Positions 1 to 8,758 are shown, numbered from the stretch's first letter. The stretch: 64,000 nt of DNA from Sphaerisporangium krabiense (GCF_014200435.1 NZ_JACHBR010000001.1:5150001-5214000), one strand, 5' to 3'. The notes: generated from the sequence alone by a model not told the origin. Translations and numbers: made by a program.

Positions 1-3000
1 CTCCGCTCGTTCCCCTGGATCGACTCCGGGGTCGAGCGCGATCCGGTACAGAAGGGTCGCTGCGCTACGCCTGGACTCCCCGCCCAGCTTGGCTCGTTCC
101 TTGGCCACCCTCCGGCGAGCGGAGGAACCGAGATCGGAGTCCTCGGCCAGCGCCCGCAGGGCGGCCTCGGCCCAGGACTTCCGCTTGTCGTCCAGCCGCA
201 TCAGATGCCACACCGCCGCCTCACGTACGGTGCTCGTCATCAGCGGGTTCGTCGCCATGAGGTGGAGGGCTTCGGCGACATCCGCACGTCGGCTGTTGTC
301 CAACTCGCTGATGGTCGCCAAGAGATGCGGCTTATCCAGGTCGTCCCCCATGGGGTCGTCCACCAGTCCGCGGATGATCTCGATCGCCCGCGTGCGGTAC
401 CAGGGCCGTAGCTGGGCGAACTCCTTCGCCGCCCGTCCCCGGCTGTCGATGCTCTGAGCCGGGTCGGTGGCTAGGTCGTGTAGACACGCGACTGCCTCGT
501 CGGCCTGTTCAGTGCCCTGTCTCAGCAACACGCGGACGGCATAAGATCGTTCCCATCCTTGTCGTCGCGTAGGGTCGGCGGCCAGTCGCCGCAGCGCCCG
601 GATGGCACGCTCACGGTGCACACCCCCCAGCGCCGCGAGTGTCTCGGCGGCCTGTGGCTGATCCATCGACTCGTCGGTCGGATCGGCCGCGAGCTCACCG
701 AGAACCGCGGCGGCCTGGTCGCGACGCTCGCTCCCGAACGAGGCGAGCTCTTCGGCGGCCTTCCTGCGATCGTAGGCGTCGACCAGCTGATCGGTCGCCA
801 CGGAGTGGAGCAGTCCCGCAGCCTGGGCGGCACCTCGATGTCCCATGCCGCCCAGGACCCGGGAGGCGAGCAGACGAGCCTTCGGTTCCGTCGTCGTGGC
901 GGTACCGAGCTGGTGGATCAGGGCGGTGGTGGCGGGTCCGTCCTGGGGTCTGAGCGCGGCCCAGACCGCGGCGGCGAGCACACGGTGGGAGGTCGAGGTG
1001 AAGGGATCCTCCAGCAACGCGCGCACGAGCCCGAGCACGCTCGCTGAGTGCTCGTCCCCGAGCTTCGCCAGCGTGGTCGCCACCTCGAAGCGATCCTCGA
1101 CCGCAACGGCGGGAGAGGCGGCGAGGCGTAGAAGGATCCCAGCCGCCCGCGCCTGCCCGTCCACGCCGAGCACGGCCAGCTTGGAAGCAGCCGGGAAGGC
1201 GGCCGTGCTGGCGAGGTCATTGCCCAGCAGGTCAAGGGCTTCCACGCACTTGGACCTGAATTCGTGCCCCAACTCGCTCAGCGCCTCGGCCGCACGGAAC
1301 CGCTCGTCAGCGTCGGGGTGCGGTTCCATGGCCAGCTCGAAGAGGATCCGGGCCGCTTCACACCGTTCGTCCCTGCCGAGATCTGCCAGTTCCTCGGTTG
1401 CGACGCGGCGGTAGTAGGGGTACTTGCCGAGGTCGGTGGCCAGTTCGGTGAGGACGGCGGCGGCCTCCCGGCGGTAGGCCGTGTCGAGCAGCGCCATGAT
1501 CGCCAGGGTGGATCCCCGTTCGTGTTTGTCCGTCCTCAAGTCGTTCGCGAGCCCGCGGAGCAGGTCCATCGCCATGCCATAGTAGGCACCCCCCAGTCCG
1601 GCGAGGGTTTGCGCGGCCGCCCGGCGGAACCAGTCCTGGGCACCCGTATCACTCGCCACCTCCCGCAGGGCCTCGGCAGCTCGGACACGGTGCTCACCGC
1701 CCAGCTTGGCCAGCTCTTCCCCGGCATGGATGCGCGACCAGTGGTTCACGGCCGGATCGGTCGCCAGGTCGTGGAGGATCGCGCCGGCGCGCGTGCGGTG
1801 GTCGCCACCGAGTCGGCTGAGGCTCTCCACGGCGCTCAGGCGCTGCCCGATGCCGGTTGCCGGGTCGCCGCCGAGCGTGATGAGCGTCTCTGCGGCCCGC
1901 GCGCGGTGCTCGCCGCCGAAGCGGGCGAGGGCCGTGGCGGCTTGGCAGCGGATTCGCGCAGGACGATCGGCGGCGAGGAGCGCCCGGAGCAGGAACGGGC
2001 CGTCGCGGCGCACATCGTCGGACCGTTCACGCAGCACGTCGATGAGCTGGATCTTCGCCTCCTCGCCGACGGACGAGTCATGCACCAGGGCCTCCAAGCG
2101 CCGGCGGACCTCGGCGTGGCGCGTGAGTCCCAACAGGCCACCCAGGTCGGCGGAGTCCGTGCGGGCCCTGTCCTCGGCTCGGACGAGGTAGGCGTCGAGC
2201 TGGGCTTCAGAGGTCGGCGCGCCCATGTCGACCAGCTGGTCCGCGCAGGCACGCTGGTCGAGCGTTCCCCGCTGTAGCCAGTCGAGCGGCCCTCCGTCCG
2301 GGCCCGTCAGGTGCAGGTGGTGCAGGAGTACGCGTTCGGCGGTCTCGTCCTCCAAAAGGAGGTCGCGGATCAGCGCATCCCACGGCGGCTCGCCGGGATG
2401 GAACTCCGGGAGGATCTTGGCGTGGGCGGTGGCGGCGAGGTGTTCGGCGAAGGTTTGGTGGAGGAAGCGTAGGCGTGTGCCGCTTCTGCCGAGGATGCCC
2501 GAGTGGCACAGCCATTCGGCGAGGACGTCGTCCCAGTCGTGGGGCAGGCGCGCGGGCGTCGGGGCGTGCTCGGAGAGGTAGCGTCGCGCCACCTCGATGA
2601 GCGCGGTCTCGCTCGTCGTGTACGCGGTCGCCAGGGCCTCCATCAGGTCGGCCTGGTGCTCGCGCAGCCACGTCGCCAGGGCCGGGCCGTCCGGTACAGC
2701 GTCGAGGGGGGCCAGAGTGGTGGCGGCCGTCCCGGAACGAGCCCGGGCGAACTGGGCCATGTACTCCTCGTACAGCTCGTAGCGGCCGGCGGGGAGCGGG
2801 CGGTCGCGGCGGGACTGGTGGACGTGCGCGGCGACCGTGGCCAGCAGCGGCACTTCCAGGATCTCCTCCAGGCCGGCCAGCCGCACCTGCCGCAGGAACT
2901 CCTCGGCCGCCGCGTCGCCCGAGGGGGTGTTCCCGGGGTCGAACCAGTTGCGGGCGAACTCGCGCAGGGCCTCGTCGTCGAAGGGCTGGAGCGCGTAGAA

Positions 3001-4359
3001 GCCGACCCGGGGCCCGCGCAGCCGGTCGATCTCCCCAGGAGAGAGGGGGCGGGTCGTGATCAGGTACCGGGCCGGGCCGTCTCCGTCGGGGACGCGGGCG
3101 GCCAGCGCGGTCAGCAGGCGCTCCCGGTCGTCCTGGTCGGGGATCTCGTCGAGGGCGTCCACGACGATCAGCCAGCGCAGGCCGTGCAGGGGGCGGGAGA
3201 ACACGCCGGCAGGCACCTCGCCGTCGGGGCGTCCGTACTCGGCGGTCACCGACGCCTGGAGCGCCTCGGGCCAGCTACGGTCCAGGTGGGCGGCCAGCAC
3301 GCGCGCGGGCAGCATGATCGGAATCAGGGCCGTGTCGCTGTCGACGGGAGCGTCCTGGCAGGAGAGTACGCGCTCGGCCATGTGCCGGGTCAGCACCCGG
3401 CCGAGCGTGCTCTTGCCCAGCCCGGCGGCGCCCTCGATCACCAGGTGATCGTGCCGCTCGAAGACCTGCTCGAAGGGCTGGGACAGCCCGGAGCCGGGGC
3501 GCCGCTCCTCTTCCGGGCCGTCCTCGATTCCGTCCTCCCATGGCCGGCGCGGCTCGGAGGAGGCGGTGACGCTCTGGCGGACGTAGACGCCGGACAGGGG
3601 GAGACGGCCGTGGCCGCCGCGCAGCGGGTACGGCAGGTCGTCGGCGACCTGCCGCATGATGCGGAGCACCCCGGCCACCTCCGGCGCCGCGTCCGCCAGG
3701 CCGGCCGGGCGTGAGGCGGTTACGCGGAGTCCGTCGTGCGGCGAGCGCTCCACGTGCGGTAATCGCCAGCGGGTGGACAGGACCGACGTGGGCAGCATCC
3801 AGGCGACCTTGGCCGTGCCGGTCGGGTCCTCCGTGACGACGATGCCGACCACGCGGCCGTCGTCCAGACGCTCGACGGCGGCTCCGCTGAAGCCGTGCTC
3901 GATGCGCCGGCCGATCGGTCTCGTCGCGTCGAGCTGGATCCACTCCGGGCCGCCGGGGTCGCCGACCTCGTAGGAGACCGCCCAGACGCCGGTGTCCACG
4001 CCGGGTGGATAGCCGTAGGCGTGCACGGCCGTGCCGCGCTCGGCCCGCTCGTGGAACACGGCCGGGGCGGCGCCGTCCGGGGCCGGAGCGGCCAGCGTGA
4101 GGACGGCCACGTCGCCGCGCTCGTCGCCCTGGATCGGGAACCAGCCGCCGGCCGCGACCGACGCGCTGACGCGGTGGCCGTCCGCGGTGAACGGGAAGTC
4201 GAGTTCGATCGGGTCGGCGGGAGGTTCCGAGGCGTCCGGGGGGCGGCCGAGGGCGGTGTTGACGACGTGGGCGCAGGTGAGGACGTGGTGGGGGTCGAGG
4301 AGGACGCCGGCGCCGCAGATGCCTCGGGGGCCGTGGACGCGGACCGACCAGGGGCGCAT
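1..4359 (-). CDS. Trypsin-like protease / NACHT-type ATPase / HEAT-repeat protein (partial, C-terminus outside window)
   Basis: The frame opens at an ATG one base after the stop of the upstream gene and stays open to base 1, so at least 1,453 residues are present and the C-terminus is missing. Residues about 1-200 are a trypsin-fold protease with all three catalytic residues visible: His31 in LTCAHVV, Asp82 in GDVAVL and Ser157 in GFSGAAV. A STAND/NACHT-type NTPase follows, with Walker A GAAGLGKST (310-318) and Walker B VVDALDE (Asp401). From about residue 700 to the edge the chain is a long run of roughly 35-residue alpha-helical HEAT-like repeats, recognisable by recurring EALxxLG and RxxAAxxL patterns. 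No signal peptide is seen, so it should be cytosolic. The protease-switch-repeat layout is that of actinobacterial conflict-type NTPases, where repeats sense a trigger and the switch activates an effector. The effector role of the protease is inference. Confidence 0.85.
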   Translation of the reverse strand, partial: MRPWSVRVHGPRGICGAGVLLDPHHVLTCAHVVNTALGRPPDASEPPADPIELDFPFTADGHRVSASVAAGGWFPIQGDERGDVAVLTLAAPAPDGAAPAVFHERAERGTAVHAYGYPPGVDTGVWAVSYEVGDPGGPEWIQLDATRPIGRRIEHGFSGAAVERLDDGRVVGIVVTEDPTGTAKVAWMLPTSVLSTRWRLPHVERSPHDGLRVTASRPAGLADAAPEVAGVLRIMRQVADDLPYPLRGGHGRLPLSGVYVRQSVTASSEPRRPWEDGIEDGPEEERRPGSGLSQPFEQVFERHDHLVIEGAAGLGKSTLGRVLTRHMAERVLSCQDAPVDSDTALIPIMLPARVLAAHLDRSWPEALQASVTAEYGRPDGEVPAGVFSRPLHGLRWLIVVDALDEIPDQDDRERLLTALAARVPDGDGPARYLITTRPLSPGEIDRLRGPRVGFYALQPFDDEALREFARNWFDPGNTPSGDAAAEEFLRQVRLAGLEEILEVPLLATVAAHVHQSRRDRPLPAGRYELYEEYMAQFARARSGTAATTLAPLDAVPDGPALATWLREHQADLMEALATAYTTSETALIEVARRYLSEHAPTPARLPHDWDDVLAEWLCHSGILGRSGTRLRFLHQTFAEHLAATAHAKILPEFHPGEPPWDALIRDLLLEDETAERVLLHHLHLTGPDGGPLDWLQRGTLDQRACADQLVDMGAPTSEAQLDAYLVRAEDRARTDSADLGGLLGLTRHAEVRRRLEALVHDSSVGEEAKIQLIDVLRERSDDVRRDGPFLLRALLAADRPARIRCQAATALARFGGEHRARAAETLITLGGDPATGIGQRLSAVESLSRLGGDHRTRAGAILHDLATDPAVNHWSRIHAGEELAKLGGEHRVRAAEALREVASDTGAQDWFRRAAAQTLAGLGGAYYGMAMDLLRGLANDLRTDKHERGSTLAIMALLDTAYRREAAAVLTELATDLGKYPYYRRVATEELADLGRDERCEAARILFELAMEPHPDADERFRAAEALSELGHEFRSKCVEALDLLGNDLASTAAFPAASKLAVLGVDGQARAAGILLRLAASPAVAVEDRFEVATTLAKLGDEHSASVLGLVRALLEDPFTSTSHRVLAAAVWAALRPQDGPATTALIHQLGTATTTEPKARLLASRVLGGMGHRGAAQAAGLLHSVATDQLVDAYDRRKAAEELASFGSERRDQAAAVLGELAADPTDESMDQPQAAETLAALGGVHRERAIRALRRLAADPTRRQGWERSYAVRVLLRQGTEQADEAVACLHDLATDPAQSIDSRGRAAKEFAQLRPWYRTRAIEIIRGLVDDPMGDDLDKPHLLATISELDNSRRADVAEALHLMATNPLMTSTVREAAVWHLMRLDDKRKSWAEAALRALAEDSDLGSSARRRVAKERAKLGGESRRSAATLLYRIALDPGVDPGERAE

Positions 4360-4360
4360 G

Positions 4361-4681
4361 TCAGGACTCCGTGGCGCGGTGCCAGACCAGTTTCACGGTG
4401 AGGTGGCCCTCGGCGGAGGACTTGGCGATCAGCGCGCCGGCCTCGGCGTTGAGCTTGACGCCGAGTTCGATCTCCACCTCGTCGGGTCCGGCGGCGCGGA
4501 AGGTGTCGAGGGCGGCCTCGGCGGCCTCCCTGATCGGCTGGAGGGCGGACTGCAGGGAGGTCACGGCCGCCTCGATCCGCTCCCCGGGACGCGACGCGCG
4601 CCGCACTCCCGGCGCGTCCTCGGGCAGTTCCACGATGACGTGGCCGCCGCCGGACAGGGGCATACGCATGAGCTCGCTCAC
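4361..4681 (-). CDS. Trypsin-co-occurring domain protein (CU044_2847-like, trypco1 type)
   Basis: A 106-residue protein that precedes the trypsin-NACHT gene with a one-base gap, so the two form a translationally linked pair. The GTG start is chosen because GGAG lies five bases upstream; a downstream ATG five codons in is a weaker option. The sequence starts with a beta-strand stretch (HVIVELPED), continues through an amphipathic helix (residues about 35-65) and ends with VEIELGVKLNAEAGALIAKSSAEGH-type strands typical of the small proteins found beside trypsin-domain conflict proteins. It is likely a regulator or substrate of the neighbouring protease, but its biochemical role is unknown. The family call rests on the GVKLNAEAGALIAK pattern and the neighbourhood. 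Confidence 0.75.
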   Translation of the reverse strand: MSELMRMPLSGGGHVIVELPEDAPGVRRASRPGERIEAAVTSLQSALQPIREAAEAALDTFRAAGPDEVEIELGVKLNAEAGALIAKSSAEGHLTVKLVWHRATES

Positions 4682-5010
4682 ATCGGCTCCGGGGGAGAGG
4701 TGAAGGGGGTCGCCTGCAGCACGTATGGCGGATCGTAACCCCCTCGGGGACGGCGGCGTGCCTTCTCCACACCCGGCCCTCCGCGTCTTCTCGACGCGCG
4801 CCCCCTCGCGTCTACTCGATGCCTGCGCCCCCTCTGCGACGGCCCCTGGTGGGCGGTGAGCGCGTCGGCCCGCATGCGAGGGCGTCGGCCCGCATACGCG
4901 CTCGTCGGCCGCATGCGCGCGCGGACGCGGTCCTCCCGTGCCTCTCCATCCACCGCTCATGCCTCGTCGCCTCGCCTCGGAGGGAGGTGTGAGAGCGATG
5001 GACATGAGTG
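4682..5010. other. Gene-free stretch between the trypco1 gene and the DUF2568 operator region
   Basis: No convincing gene is present. Open frames here lack a ribosome binding site or family signal. The stretch contains the 20-bp repeat array at 4848-4930 and must carry the promoter for the leftward trypsin operon, but I see no clear -10 box. Confidence 0.6.
4848..4930. repeat. Inverted, partly triplicated copy of an internal piece of the epimerase gene
   Basis: Three direct copies of a unit beginning CGTCGGCC(C)GCAT start at 4863, 4883 and 4903, exactly 20 bp apart. Read on the minus strand, the outer edges match the epimerase gene about 1 kb away: bases 4930-4912 match 5929-5947 at 19 of 19 positions, and bases 4875-4848 match 5945-5972 at 26 of 28. 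The array therefore looks like an inverted duplicate of that coding segment in which a 20-bp core became tandemly repeated. It lies upstream of the trypco1/trypsin pair and could affect its promoter. Confidence 0.7.
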
Positions 5011-5059
5011 AGAGCACTGCTCTTGACCGTTGCCGTGCTTGTGCGAGAGCATTGCTCTC
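5011..5059 (+). promoter_or_regulatory. Twin TetR-type operator palindromes over a promoter
   Basis: Two copies of the palindrome AGAGCANTGCTCT occur: 5011-5023 (AGAGCACTGCTCT) and 5046-5058 (AGAGCATTGCTCT, extended by one G/C pair on each side). Their centres are 35 bp apart. A lone half site AGAGCA follows at 5065. A TTGACC at 5023-5028 can serve as -35 element, which would place the -10 region inside the second palindrome (GAGCAT at 5047-5052). This is the geometry of a repressor operator. No TetR gene lies nearby in the window. Confidence 0.7.
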
Positions 5060-5096
5060 GGAAGAGAGCAGGGATCGAGCTTTTGCGGGGTGGACG

Positions 5097-5441
5097 ATGG
5101 GCGTGGCCAGGGGAGCCAACATGGGGCTGATGTTCGTGCTCGAACTGGCCGTGTATCTGGCCGTCGGGTACTGGGGGTTCACGCTGGGGGTGGCGTGGCC
5201 GGTCGGGATCCTCGTGGGGCTCGGCGCGCCGGTGATGTTCGCCGTGGTCTGGGGGCTGCTCGGGTCGCCCAAGGCGCGCGTTCCCCTCCGCGGCCCGTCG
5301 CGTGCGGTGCTGGAGGTGCTCTGGTTCGGCGGAGGCGTCGCGGCGGCCGCCGCCGCGGGCCTCACGACGGCTTCGCTCGTCTTCGCCGCGGCCTTCGCCG
5401 TCAACGCGGCCCTGCGCGTCGCCTGGGCGCAGGTCGCATAG
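5097..5441 (+). CDS. YrdB/DUF2568 family small membrane protein
   Basis: A 114-residue protein made almost wholly of four hydrophobic helices, with the family signature FVLELAVYLAVGYWGF near the N-terminus and a charged loop (LLGSPKARVPLRGPSR) in the middle. The ATG at 5097 is chosen because the upstream in-frame ATG at 4998 would place two operator palindromes inside the coding sequence, and because the DUF2568 domain begins right after 5097; a GGGG sits just upstream. The protein is predicted to be in the cytoplasmic membrane; its function is not known. It precedes an NAD-dependent epimerase by about 100 bases, and both may be under the control of the twin operators. Confidence 0.8.
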   Translation: MGVARGANMGLMFVLELAVYLAVGYWGFTLGVAWPVGILVGLGAPVMFAVVWGLLGSPKARVPLRGPSRAVLEVLWFGGGVAAAAAAGLTTASLVFAAAFAVNAALRVAWAQVA

Positions 5442-5548
5442 CCGGGTCGTCCGCACCACGACCCGCCAGAAGCCGCAAAGGCTCGAAATCCCTCACGGAA
5501 CACTCGGCGGCGCGCCATCGGGGCCGCCGTCACGGAAAGGACATCACC

Positions 5549-6487
5549 ATGGGGAAGCACGTCGTCGTCGGGGCCGGGCAGGTCGGGGCGCGGCTCGTGG
5601 AGCTGCTCGCCGGCGAGGGGCACGAGGTCGTCATCGTGACCCGCTCGGGCGCGGGCCCGGAGCTGCCCGGGGTGACGCGGGTCGCGGCCGACGCCGGGGA
5701 CGCCGGTCGGCTGACCGAGGTCGCGCGGAAGGCCGACGCCCTCTACAACTGCGCCAACCCCCGCTACCACCGCTGGCCGCAGGACTGGCCTCCCATCGCC
5801 GCCGCCCTGCTCCAGGCGGCCGAGACGAGCGGGGCCGTGCTCGTCACCCTGAGCAACCTGTACGGGTACGGCCCCGTCGACCGTCCGATGACCGAGGACA
5901 TGCCCCTCGCCTCGACCGGCGCCAAGGGCCGCGTCCGCGCGCGCATGTGGGCCGACGCGCTCGCCGCCCACCGGGCCGGACGGCTGCGCGCCACCGAGGT
6001 GCGCGGATCGGACTACTTCGGCCCGGAGACGACCGGCCAGTCCTTCTTCGGGGACCGGTTCCTCGGCCCCGTCCTGGCGGGCAGGACCGTACGGATTCCC
6101 GCCGACCCGGGGCAGCCGCACAGCATGACCTACCTGCCGGACGTGGCGCGCGCCCTGGCGACGGCCGGGTCCGACGAGCGGGCCTGGGGCCGCGCCTGGC
6201 ACGTCCCGACGAGCCCGGCCCTGACGATCCAGGAGGTGGCCGATCGGGCGGCCGCCATCGCCGGGGTCGCCGCCCCGCGCGTCAAGCCGATCCCGCACTG
6301 GGTGATGCGCGCGGGCGGGCTCTTCTCGCCGCTGCTGCGCGAGCTGGAGGAGACGCGTCACCAGTTCGTGCGCCCGTTCGTCGTGGACTCCACGGCGTTC
6401 GAGACGACGTTCGGCGTCCGGCCGACGCCGCTGGACGAGGCGCTTGTGCGCACCATCACGTGGATGCGCGCGACCAGGGCGGCATGA
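5549..6487 (+). CDS. NAD-dependent epimerase/dehydratase (atypical extended SDR)
   Basis: A 312-residue cytosolic oxidoreductase of the extended short-chain dehydrogenase fold. The N-terminal Rossmann motif reads HVVVGAGQVGARLVELL (GxGxxG), followed by a conserved TLSNLYGYG segment in the position where classical enzymes have the catalytic Tyr, and a PHSMTYLPDVARAL stretch typical of the substrate-side region. The missing canonical YxxxK places it among atypical SDRs, so redox activity is not certain. The start has AAAGGA eight bases upstream. It follows the DUF2568 gene and may share its regulation. Codons for VRARMWADALAAH correspond to the segment duplicated, inverted, at 4848-4930. Confidence 0.8.
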   Translation: MGKHVVVGAGQVGARLVELLAGEGHEVVIVTRSGAGPELPGVTRVAADAGDAGRLTEVARKADALYNCANPRYHRWPQDWPPIAAALLQAAETSGAVLVTLSNLYGYGPVDRPMTEDMPLASTGAKGRVRARMWADALAAHRAGRLRATEVRGSDYFGPETTGQSFFGDRFLGPVLAGRTVRIPADPGQPHSMTYLPDVARALATAGSDERAWGRAWHVPTSPALTIQEVADRAAAIAGVAAPRVKPIPHWVMRAGGLFSPLLRELEETRHQFVRPFVVDSTAFETTFGVRPTPLDEALVRTITWMRATRAA

Positions 6488-6637
6488 CGGGCGATCCCGG
6501 GCGCGGCCGGCGCGGAGCCGGGATGGGATCATGCTCGGCTGGGAGGAGGCGGCCGGGGAAGGCGAACAATGCCGCGCCCGGCGGCGTCCAATCCCAAGTA
6601 CGAGCACGAGCACGCACCCATGGACGGAGACACCCCC

Positions 6638-7570
6638 GTGAAGCTTCGGGTACCGGCGGCCGCGGCGTTGGCCGCGGCGACGGCCGCCACGCTGGCCACC
6701 CTGTCATCCCCGGCCCTCGCCTCCGCGAGCGCCGCCACTCAGCCCGCCGCCACGGCCGTGCGCCCCCTCACGGGCGCGGCCGTCTTCTACTCCTACACCG
6801 ACCGCATCGGGATCGACCGGTACGAGCCCGGCAAGGGCTTCACCCGGATCAGCACCCCCTCGGACAACTTCGAGTTCGCCGCCTCGCCGGACGGCAGGAA
6901 GGTCGCCTGGATCACCCCGCGCGGCGAGGTGAAGGTGAGCCAGGGCGGCAAGGTGACGACCATCGCCAAGGGCGCGGTGAACGGCGGCCCCTGCCTGACG
7001 CCGACGTGGTCGCCCGACTCCCGGCGGGTGGCCTTCGTGAACCCGAGCAAGACCGACGCCTCCCCGGTGACGATCGTCAACCTGGACGGCACCGGCCGGC
7101 AGAAGGCGGGCGTCACCGAAGGGGTCTGCCACCTGACCTGGTCGGGCGACGGCCGCTACCTGGCCGGCTACGCGGGCTCGGCCAACGGGGTCCACAAGCT
7201 GGACCTGCGGACCGGCAAGGCGGTGAAGGCCAAGGGCATCTCCTACCCGACCCACGTGCAGAGCCTGTCGCCCAACGGCCGCAACGTGATCGTGCACATG
7301 GTGCGCAGGGGCGAGCCGCAGGGCGACGGCGGCTGGCCGAGCCTGTTCACCCCGACCATCGTCGACACGATGACCGGCAAGAAGCTGCCGATCCCGGTCA
7401 AGGGCCGGCTCGTCGGCGCGCTGTACCTGGCGGACGGACGCCTGGTGGTCCGCGTCGCCGGGCGCACGCACAACGACCTCGTGGTCCTGGACGCGACGGG
7501 CAAGCGTCTCCAGACCCTCGCCGAGCCCGCCAAGGCCAAGAACCTCGGCCTCCTGCAGGTCATCCGCTGA
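6638..7570 (+). CDS. Secreted TolB/WD40-like beta-propeller protein
   Basis: A 310-residue protein with an N-terminal Sec signal peptide (VKLRVPAAAALAAATAAT then ALASAS as likely cleavage zone). The mature part has repeated propeller blades of the TolB type: FEFAASPDGRKVAWIT, PTWSPDSRRVAFVN, LTWSGDGRYLAGY and SLSPNGRNVIV. The GTG start at 6638 is preferred over an upstream ATG because GGAG lies eight bases before it and the signal peptide then starts at residue 1. Such proteins sit outside the membrane and usually bind partners; no catalytic residues are evident. A role cannot be deduced from the neighbours. Confidence 0.75.
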   Translation: MKLRVPAAAALAAATAATLATLSSPALASASAATQPAATAVRPLTGAAVFYSYTDRIGIDRYEPGKGFTRISTPSDNFEFAASPDGRKVAWITPRGEVKVSQGGKVTTIAKGAVNGGPCLTPTWSPDSRRVAFVNPSKTDASPVTIVNLDGTGRQKAGVTEGVCHLTWSGDGRYLAGYAGSANGVHKLDLRTGKAVKAKGISYPTHVQSLSPNGRNVIVHMVRRGEPQGDGGWPSLFTPTIVDTMTGKKLPIPVKGRLVGALYLADGRLVVRVAGRTHNDLVVLDATGKRLQTLAEPAKAKNLGLLQVIR

Positions 7571-7593
7571 GCGCCCGCGCGTAGGCTCTCGGC

Positions 7594-8502
7594 ATGGACG
7601 TGACGCGGGTGGCGATGATCGGGCTCGGGGACATCGCGGAGAAGGCGTACCTGCCGGTGCTGGCGGCGACGCCGGGGGTGGACCTGCTGCTCTGCACGCG
7701 GAACCGGGCCACGCTCGACCGCCTGGGGGACGCCTACCGGCTCCCGGAGCGGGTCACCTCCGTCGCCGAGGTGGTCTCCGCCGGGGTGGAGGCGGCGTTC
7801 GTGCACGCCGCGACCGAGGCGCACGTCGAGATCGTCGAGACGTTGCTGCGGGCCGGCGTGCACGTCTACGTGGACAAGCCCCTGGCGGACAACCTGCCCG
7901 ACGCCGAGAAGCTGGCGCGGCTCGCGGAGGAGGGCGGGCGGTCGCTGATGGTCGGGTTCAACCGCAGGCACGCCCCCGGGTACGCCGCGCTGCTCGACGG
8001 GCCGCGCGACCTGGTCGTCATGCAGAAGAACCGCACGGGGCAGCCGGACGTCGCCCGGCGGGTCGTCTTCGACGACTTCATCCACGTGGTCGACACCCTG
8101 CGGTTCCTCGCGCCGGGCGATGTCTCCGGCGTGACGGTGGACGTCCGCGTCCGGGAAGGACTCCTGGAGCACGTGGTCCTGCGCCTCACCGGCGACCACG
8201 CGGCCGGGGCGTTCACGGCGATCGGGATGATGAGCAGGGTCAGTGGGGCCGCCGAGGAGACGTGTGAGGTCATCGGGGGCGGGCGCAAGCGCAGGGTCGT
8301 CAACCTCGGCGACGTGGTGGACTACTCCGGCGGCGAGACGCTGGCACGGCGCGGGGACTGGACGCCGGTCGGGCGGCAGCGGGGCATCGAGCAGCTCTGC
8401 GCCGAGTTCCTCGCCGCGGTGCGCGCCGGGCGGGTCATCTCCGCGCGTGACGCCCTGCTGACCCACGAGCTGTGCGAGCGCGTCGTCACCGCCGCCGGCT
8501 AG
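7594..8502 (+). CDS. Gfo/Idh/MocA family oxidoreductase
   Basis: A 302-residue NAD(P)-dependent sugar- or cyclitol-type dehydrogenase. The Rossmann motif is RVAMIGLGDIAEKAYLPVL, and the family signature around the nicotinamide site is seen as VYVDKPLADN (the EKP/DKP lysine) followed by LMVGFNRRHAP. The C-terminal half has the alpha/beta substrate domain, with FDDFIHVVDTLRFL carrying the conserved Asp-x-x-x-His-x-x-D arrangement. The substrate cannot be told. The gene ends at a strong bidirectional hairpin and converges on the acetamidase gene. Confidence 0.85.
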   Translation: MDVTRVAMIGLGDIAEKAYLPVLAATPGVDLLLCTRNRATLDRLGDAYRLPERVTSVAEVVSAGVEAAFVHAATEAHVEIVETLLRAGVHVYVDKPLADNLPDAEKLARLAEEGGRSLMVGFNRRHAPGYAALLDGPRDLVVMQKNRTGQPDVARRVVFDDFIHVVDTLRFLAPGDVSGVTVDVRVREGLLEHVVLRLTGDHAAGAFTAIGMMSRVSGAAEETCEVIGGGRKRRVVNLGDVVDYSGGETLARRGDWTPVGRQRGIEQLCAEFLAAVRAGRVISARDALLTHELCERVVTAAG

Positions 8503-8557
8503 TCGTCCGCGACGTCCGGCGGGGGCGGTCCGTTCCGCGCGGCCTGTCGGGGAGCCG

Positions 8558-8599
8558 TCCCACGCGCGTCTCCGCCCCCGTGGTGAGACGCGCGTGGGA
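8558..8599. terminator. Bidirectional hairpin terminator
   Basis: A perfect 15-bp inverted repeat (TCCCACGCGCGTCTC and its complement) with a 12-base loop lies between the convergent oxidoreductase and acetamidase genes. No T-tract follows, as is usual in high-GC actinomycetes. Confidence 0.75.
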
Positions 8600-8758
8600 A
8601 GACGCCGGTGTACGCGGGCCGGGGAGGCGCGGGGGAGTGGACGAGCCGCGCGTCCCCGGCCCGCGGCCTCGGCGGCGCCGGGGACGCCGCGCCGGAAGTC
8701 CTCGGATCAGGGATTCGCGAGAACTCAGGGATCCGGCGGGCGTCCCCGGGCCGCGGTC

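Noticed and set aside
4863-4921. CRISPR-like array from the 20-bp repeats
   Set aside because: Only three units without spacers, imperfect third unit, and clear origin from the epimerase coding sequence; no cas genes.
4998-5096. N-terminal extension of the DUF2568 protein from the ATG at 4998
   Set aside because: It would translate through two operator palindromes and a promoter element, and adds residues not seen in this family, although a GGAGG lies ten bases upstream.
4361-6613. A 750-codon open frame on the minus strand
   Set aside because: Only its last 106 codons have family signal, a ribosome binding site and the operon context. The rest is a shadow of the epimerase and DUF2568 genes on the plus strand, with Arg/Gly-rich nonsense composition.
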